Positions 59,691 to 64,000 of a DNA stretch of 64,000 bases are shown here, in pieces. Numbering within the stretch: position 1 is the stretch's first letter; each line of letters starts with the position of its first letter. Both the position numbers and the translations under genes were made by a program. Location: assembly GCA_037414955.1 (NCBI GenBank), contig JBBEWH010000011.1, positions 12,408 through 76,407 on the forward strand, in the 5' to 3' direction. The notes under the pieces are model-generated. The model saw nothing but the letters and a program-made list of their open reading frames with translations, was not told where the DNA came from and did no database searches. Source of the stretch: Phytohabitans sp037414955 (GTDB lineage Bacteria > Actinomycetota > Actinomycetes > Mycobacteriales > Micromonosporaceae).

Positions 59691-60824
59691 GTGGGGGCGC
59701 ACGGGCAGCCGGGATCGGCGTCAGAGCCGCCGCGAAGGCGGTCCGGGTCGTCAGCGTATGGCGCGCTCGCGCTGGTCGCCGCTCTGACCGCCGCGTGGGT
59801 ACTGCTGGCGCAGGCGCCGGACCGGCCGAGGCCGGCGCGCCCGCTGCCACCCACGACGGAGGCGGTGTGGCCGCATGCCCGGCGCGCGGATGTGCCCGGT
59901 GTGCTACCCGACGGCGCGCTCTACCAACCGGCCTACTTCCTGGATGAACGGGTGTCGCTCGGCACCGCGTCCGACTCAGGTGCCGGCGAAGTCCGCCTGG
60001 TGTCGCGGTCGGCCGATGGCGCGGTTCGCGTGCTGCGCAAGCTTCCGATGGAGGCGGCACCGCGGTACGCCGGTTTCGCGCGCGCCGACCGGCAGGTGGT
60101 GTGGGCGGAGTCGGTCACCGGCGTGGACGGCTTGGCGCGGACTGAGCTGTGGCGGGTCGACCTGTCCGGCGGGGCACCGGAGAGGATCACCGCGGACACC
60201 GGCAGGGTGCGGTTCCTCGGCTCGGAGTACGACGTCGTCATCACCTCCGGCCGGGTGTACTGGACGGCGGACGCGCCCGGCGACCGGGACGCCACCGAGG
60301 TCCGTTCGGTGCCGATCGGCGGCGGACCGGTCGAGGTGCGCACCGAGGTCGGCACGTGGGCGCTGTCCACGTGGCCGTGGCTGGTCAGCGCCGGCAGTAG
60401 CGGGCGCGCCCGGCTCCGTAGGTTGGACACCGCCCGGCTGGTGACCGTGGACGTCGCCGGCGACCTGCTGGACAGATGCGGGCCGGCCTGGTGCCGGGTG
60501 TTCGTGCCCGCCGGAGGCGCGGTACGCAGCGACCTGTTGCGGCCGGACGGGTCGGACCGGCGGCGGGTGACAGACGACACCACGACCGCCCCGATTGTCG
60601 ACGTGGCCGTGCTCGACCGCTTCGAAGTGCTCTGCGGGAACACCACCACCCTGGCGGCCGCTGTTGGCGGGCGCCGCCTGCTCGTCTATGACCTGAAGGC
60701 CAGCCGCCTGGTCAGAGCGGACGATGCCGCGGTCAACGTGCTCTACCGGGGCGGCGTGCTGTGGTGGTCCACCGGCACGGCACGGCACACCGTCTGGCAT
60801 ACCCTCGACCTGCGCACCGTGTGA
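59691..60824 (+). CDS. Membrane-anchored beta-propeller-like protein of unknown function
   Basis: 377 residues from GTG 59691; no ribosome site, so probably leaderless. Cytoplasmic basic N-terminus, one helix (ALALVAALTAAWVLLAQAP), then an extracytoplasmic domain with repeated strands of TolB/propeller type (RTELWRVDLSGGAPERITADTGRVRF; TEVRSVPIGGGPVEVRTEVGTW; RSDLLRPDGSDRRRVTDDTT). Each blade shows a DLxGG/PIGGG-like turn. No enzymatic motif. Perhaps a surface-exposed binding scaffold. Confidence 0.65.
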   Translation: MGAHGQPGSASEPPRRRSGSSAYGALALVAALTAAWVLLAQAPDRPRPARPLPPTTEAVWPHARRADVPGVLPDGALYQPAYFLDERVSLGTASDSGAGEVRLVSRSADGAVRVLRKLPMEAAPRYAGFARADRQVVWAESVTGVDGLARTELWRVDLSGGAPERITADTGRVRFLGSEYDVVITSGRVYWTADAPGDRDATEVRSVPIGGGPVEVRTEVGTWALSTWPWLVSAGSSGRARLRRLDTARLVTVDVAGDLLDRCGPAWCRVFVPAGGAVRSDLLRPDGSDRRRVTDDTTTAPIVDVAVLDRFEVLCGNTTTLAAAVGGRRLLVYDLKASRLVRADDAAVNVLYRGGVLWWSTGTARHTVWHTLDLRTV

Positions 60825-60895
60825 TCAGGCGACGCCCGTCGTGGCGAGTCGGATGCGTGATTGACACCATCGGTCGAACGAGGCATACCAGTGCC

Positions 60896-61654
60896 ATGAC
60901 CCGCTGGTGGAAGATCGCCATATCCGGCGCTGGTGGCATAGTCGCAGCCCTACTGCTGCTATGGGTGGTGCTGGGGCCGCTCACGTGGCTGGTGGCAGGT
61001 GACACCGTATACCGAGTTCCAGATCCCAAAGAGCGCGCGGACGCGGTAAACGCGGTGCGGCAGTCGATCATCGGCTCGCTCGCCGGGCTCGGCGCGTTGG
61101 CCGCGATCGTCTTCACCGCTCGCAACTACCTTCTCTCGCGAGAGGGTCAGGTCACTGATCGATTCACCAAGGCCGTTAGCCAGCTGGCGTCAGAACGAAC
61201 AGACGAGCGGATCGGTGGCGCGTATGCGCTGGAACGGGTAATGATCGACTCCCCGCGGGACCATTACACCGTCATCGAGGTGCTGTCCGCTTTCGTCCGT
61301 GAGCACGCCAAACTGCCCGCCGTGCAACCGGCATCCGATGAGACCACGGCCGATGTACAAGCTGCCCTGACTGTGCTCGGGCGTCGACCCGAGCGACCTC
61401 AATTGGAGCCTCGACCGATCAACCTCATCCGAACCTGGCTCCCACGGGCAGATCTGCGTGACGGGCGGCTGCGAGGAGTCGTGCTGTGCGGCGCGAATCT
61501 GCGAGGCGCCGACTTGATCCGAACTCAGCTCCAGGGAGCTCACCTGGATGGAGCGGATCTTCGTGACACTAAAGGGCTGACGGCAGGGCAAGTACGCGAT
61601 GCCCGTGGGTTGGACGACCCCCGAACCCGGCTACCGGAAGACTTCTCCGCATAG
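60896..61654 (+). CDS. Membrane protein with C-terminal pentapeptide repeats
   Basis: 252 residues from ATG 60896. Two N-terminal helices (IVAALLLLWVVLGPLTWLVAG and IIGSLAGLGALAAIVFTARN), a cytoplasmic helical region (QVTDRFTKAVSQLASERTDERIGGAYALERVM, a recurring element in actinobacterial pentapeptide proteins), then LPRADLRDGRLRGVVLCGANLRGADLIRTQLQGAHLDGADLRD, about nine A(D/N)LxX pentapeptides. Function unknown; not linked to metals by sequence. Confidence 0.8.
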   Translation: MTRWWKIAISGAGGIVAALLLLWVVLGPLTWLVAGDTVYRVPDPKERADAVNAVRQSIIGSLAGLGALAAIVFTARNYLLSREGQVTDRFTKAVSQLASERTDERIGGAYALERVMIDSPRDHYTVIEVLSAFVREHAKLPAVQPASDETTADVQAALTVLGRRPERPQLEPRPINLIRTWLPRADLRDGRLRGVVLCGANLRGADLIRTQLQGAHLDGADLRDTKGLTAGQVRDARGLDDPRTRLPEDFSA

Positions 61655-61764
61655 GTACGCGTCTGCGGACGGAAGCGACCTCCGCATCCTCCATGGCCGT
61701 CGCCGGGCGAGAGTCCGGCGACGGTCTTACGTTGATGGGGGAGTGACCAGCCTGTTTGACACCC

Positions 61765-61781
61765 ATACCCCGTAGGGGTAT
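61765..61781. promoter_or_regulatory. CsoR-type copper operator
   Basis: ATACCCC-GTA-GGGGTAT, a perfect 7-3-7 palindrome matching the known CsoR box layout (TACCCC...GGGGTA). It lies 25 bases before the P-type ATPase ATG. Predicts copper-inducible expression; the csoR gene is not in the window. Confidence 0.85.
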
Positions 61782-61806
61782 AAGTTTGGCGGTGGAGGTG
61801 ACGCGT

Positions 61807-63936
61807 ATGAACAGCGACCAGCACACCGGCCAGGCCCATCGGCACGCCGGACCACATGCGGCCACGGCGGACGGCATGGACCGCACCGCCCACCATCCAC
61901 CAGACGGCCATGCCGGCCATCACGAAATGCCCGCGGGGCACGGCGGGCATGAGGGGCACGACAAGCACGCCGGGCACGACCCGGAGATGTTCCGGCGCAA
62001 GTTCTGGCTCAGTCTCGTCCTGACCATCCCGATCGTGGTCACCAGCCACATGGTCATGGACTGGTTCGGATACTCGCTGGACTTCCCTGGCATGTCGTGG
62101 GTCGGCCCGGTCCTCGGCTCGGTCGTGTTCTTCTACGGCGGCTGGCCGTTCCTGGTCGGCGGCGTCCGCGAGCTGCGCGACCGGGCCCCGGGCATGATGC
62201 TGCTGATCTCGATGGCGATCACCGTGGCCTACGTGGCCTCGCTGGCCACCAGCCTGGGCGCGTTCGATCTGGACTTCTGGTGGGAGCTGGCGGCGCTGGT
62301 CACGATCATGCTGCTGGGCCACTGGCAGGAGATGAAGGCGATCGGCCAGGCCCAGGGCGCCCTCGCCGCGTTGGCCGCCCTGCTGCCCGACGAGGCCGAG
62401 CTGGCCACCGGCGAGCGGGTGTCCATCGCCGACCTGCGGGTGGGTGACGTGGTGCTGGTGCGCCCGGGCAGCCGGGTGCCCGCCGACGGCCACATCGTCG
62501 ACGGCGCCGCCGAGCTCGACGAGTCCATGATCACCGGCGAGTCCCGACCGGTACCCCGCGGCGAGGGCGACAAGGTCGTCGCCGGCACCGTCGCGACCGA
62601 CTCGGCGATCCGGGTCCAGATCGACGCCGTCGGTGAGGACACCGCCCTCGCTGGCATCCAGCGCCTGGTCGCGCAGGCCCAGGCCGCTGGCGGCCGGGCC
62701 CAGGTGCTGGCCGACCGGTTCGCCGCGATGCTGTTCTACGTCGCCACCGCGGCGGCCGCGGTCACGTTCGTCGCGTGGTGGGCGGCCGGCAGCCTGGACA
62801 ACTCCGTGGTCCGGACGGTGACGGTTTTGGTGATCGCCTGCCCGCACGCCCTCGGCCTGGCGATCCCCCTAGTCATCGCTATCTCGACCGCCGTGTCGGC
62901 CAAGGCCGGCATCCTGGTCAAGGACCGCCTCGCCCTGGAGCGGATGCGCACCGTCGACGCGGTGCTGTTCGACAAGACCGGCACGCTGACCAAGGGCCAG
63001 CACACCCTCACCGGGGTGGCGGCGGCCGACGGACATACCGACGACGAGGTCCTGCGCCTCGCCGGCGCGGTCGAGGCCGATAGCGAGCACCCGCTCGCGC
63101 GCGCGATCGTCGCCGCCGCGCACGACCGTGGCCAGCGCGCGACCGCGACGGACTTCCGGTCCCTGACCGGCCGCGGCGTGCAGGCCACCATCGACGGCGC
63201 CCGGTACGCCGTGGGCGGTCCCGCGCTGCTGCGCGAGCTCGGCGCCGAGGTCCCCGACGCGTTGAAGGGCGCGGCGGAACAGTGGGCCAAGCGAGGCGCC
63301 GCCGTGCTCCACCTGATCCGCCTCGACTCCGCGCAGGTGGTGGGCGCCTTGGCCCTCGAAGACGAGGTGCGCCCCGAGGCCCGCCAGGCGATCGAGCAGC
63401 TGCGCCGGCAGGGCGTGCGCACGATTGCCATGATCACCGGAGACGCCCGGGCGGTGGCCGACGCGGTCGCGGCCGACCTGGGGATCGACGAGGTGTTCGC
63501 CGAGGTGCTGCCCGCTGACAAGGACCAGAAGGTGGCGGAGCTGCAGGCTCGCGGCCTGACGGTCGCCATGGTCGGCGACGGGGTCAACGACGCGCCGGCA
63601 CTGGCCCGCGCCAACGTCGGCATCGCCATCGGCGCCGGCACCGACGTGGCCATCGAGTCCGCCGGCGTGGTACTCGCGTCGTCCGACCCGCGCTCGGTCA
63701 CCGGCGTGATCCGGCTGTCCAAGGCCTCCTACCGCAAGATGCTGCAGAACCTGGGCTGGGCGGCCGGCTACAACGTCATCGCGATCCCGCTCGCCGCCGG
63801 CGTGCTCGCCTGGGCTGGCATCACCCTGAGCCCCGCGATCGGTGCCGTGCTCATGTCGGCCTCCACCATCGTGGTGGCCCTCAACGCCCAGCTCCTGCGC
63901 CGCGTCAACCTGGCACCGCAACCGCTGGACGCATAG
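61807..63936 (+). CDS. copB: Copper-translocating P1B-type ATPase, CopB type
   Basis: 709 residues from ATG 61807 (GGAGGTG six bases upstream). The N-terminus is a His-rich tail (~17 His in the first 60 residues) instead of a CxxC metal domain. The membrane metal site is Cys345-Pro-His347 (IACPHALGLAIPL), which defines the CopB/P1B-3 subgroup exporting Cu. Actuator TGES, phosphorylation Asp389 in DKTGTLTKG, SEHPLARAI (HP motif), MITGDA and MVGDGVNDAPAL all present. Eight membrane helices. The CsoR-type operator directly upstream supports copper. This gene ends 5 bases before the artefactual homopolymer end. Confidence 0.93.
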   Translation: MNSDQHTGQAHRHAGPHAATADGMDRTAHHPPDGHAGHHEMPAGHGGHEGHDKHAGHDPEMFRRKFWLSLVLTIPIVVTSHMVMDWFGYSLDFPGMSWVGPVLGSVVFFYGGWPFLVGGVRELRDRAPGMMLLISMAITVAYVASLATSLGAFDLDFWWELAALVTIMLLGHWQEMKAIGQAQGALAALAALLPDEAELATGERVSIADLRVGDVVLVRPGSRVPADGHIVDGAAELDESMITGESRPVPRGEGDKVVAGTVATDSAIRVQIDAVGEDTALAGIQRLVAQAQAAGGRAQVLADRFAAMLFYVATAAAAVTFVAWWAAGSLDNSVVRTVTVLVIACPHALGLAIPLVIAISTAVSAKAGILVKDRLALERMRTVDAVLFDKTGTLTKGQHTLTGVAAADGHTDDEVLRLAGAVEADSEHPLARAIVAAAHDRGQRATATDFRSLTGRGVQATIDGARYAVGGPALLRELGAEVPDALKGAAEQWAKRGAAVLHLIRLDSAQVVGALALEDEVRPEARQAIEQLRRQGVRTIAMITGDARAVADAVAADLGIDEVFAEVLPADKDQKVAELQARGLTVAMVGDGVNDAPALARANVGIAIGAGTDVAIESAGVVLASSDPRSVTGVIRLSKASYRKMLQNLGWAAGYNVIAIPLAAGVLAWAGITLSPAIGAVLMSASTIVVALNAQLLRRVNLAPQPLDA

Positions 63937-63941
63937 CTGGC

Positions 63942-64000
<59 letters not shown>

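Overview
The window is very GC-rich DNA with GTG/TTG starts, many 1-4 base stop/start overlaps and LAxTG-type sorting signals. This fits an actinomycete (Actinomycetota); I cannot fix the genus. The theme is metal handling: nearly every gene block is a metal transporter, metal sensor, metal buffer, or the biosynthesis and transport of a likely metal-binding small molecule. Similar Fur/Zur-like operator sequences recur in front of several blocks.

Layout. (1) 1-6673: a cell-surface 'anchored repeat' zinc/manganese-type ABC system: a truncated surface protein on the minus strand, then sortase-anchored repeat protein, repeat-containing binding protein, second anchored repeat protein, ATPase and permease. 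It is followed by a Fur-family regulator (6808-7353) and the relic of a second regulator cassette (7517-7569). (2) 7570-40404: a yersiniabactin-like hybrid NRPS/PKS cluster. The two megasynthases are 34630-40404 (carrier-Cy-A(Cys)-carrier-Cy-carrier) and 13752-22418 (KS-AT-KR-ACP-Cy-PCP-Cy*-PCP-TE). Around them lie stand-alone methyltransferases, a P450, an acyl-CoA-dehydrogenase-like protein, two membrane acyltransferases, a CxxC flavin disulfide oxidoreductase, an Opp/Nik-type importer whose inner-membrane permease and both ATPases are fused in one chain, an MFS exporter and a YbtPQ/IrtAB-like ABC pair. (3) 41162-42621: a metallothionein-like peptide and two Fur/Zur-family regulators. (4) 42787-57085: a putative undescribed RiPP locus. 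It holds a receiver-degenerate response regulator with a Cys-rich tail, a 31-residue candidate precursor, an attenuator hairpin and a YcaO cyclodehydratase-like fusion. An Opp/Nik-type importer follows with two paralogous binding lipoproteins, the second behind a near-perfect Fur-type palindrome, then an RHH repressor, a VOC protein and a heterodimeric ABC exporter. (5) 57097-63936: an SDR, an O-methyltransferase sharing the NRPS-type promoter, a CopC-like protein, a beta-propeller-like protein, a pentapeptide-repeat protein, and a CopB-type P-type ATPase behind a CsoR-type operator. The last 59 bases are a G-run followed by a C-run and look artefactual.

How it may work together (inference): under metal limitation a Fur/Zur-type repressor leaves the shared operators. 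This would induce the surface zinc ABC system, the thiazoline metallophore assembly line with its YbtPQ-like and Opp-like importers, and the second Opp-type binding protein. The YcaO locus could make a small modified peptide whose metal complex or fragment is taken up by the adjoining Opp/Nik-type system. The metallothionein-like peptide and the copper genes would buffer and export excess metal. No salicylate synthase, aryl-AMP ligase, thiazolinyl imide reductase or phosphopantetheinyl transferase was found here, so the NRPS starter unit must come from elsewhere.
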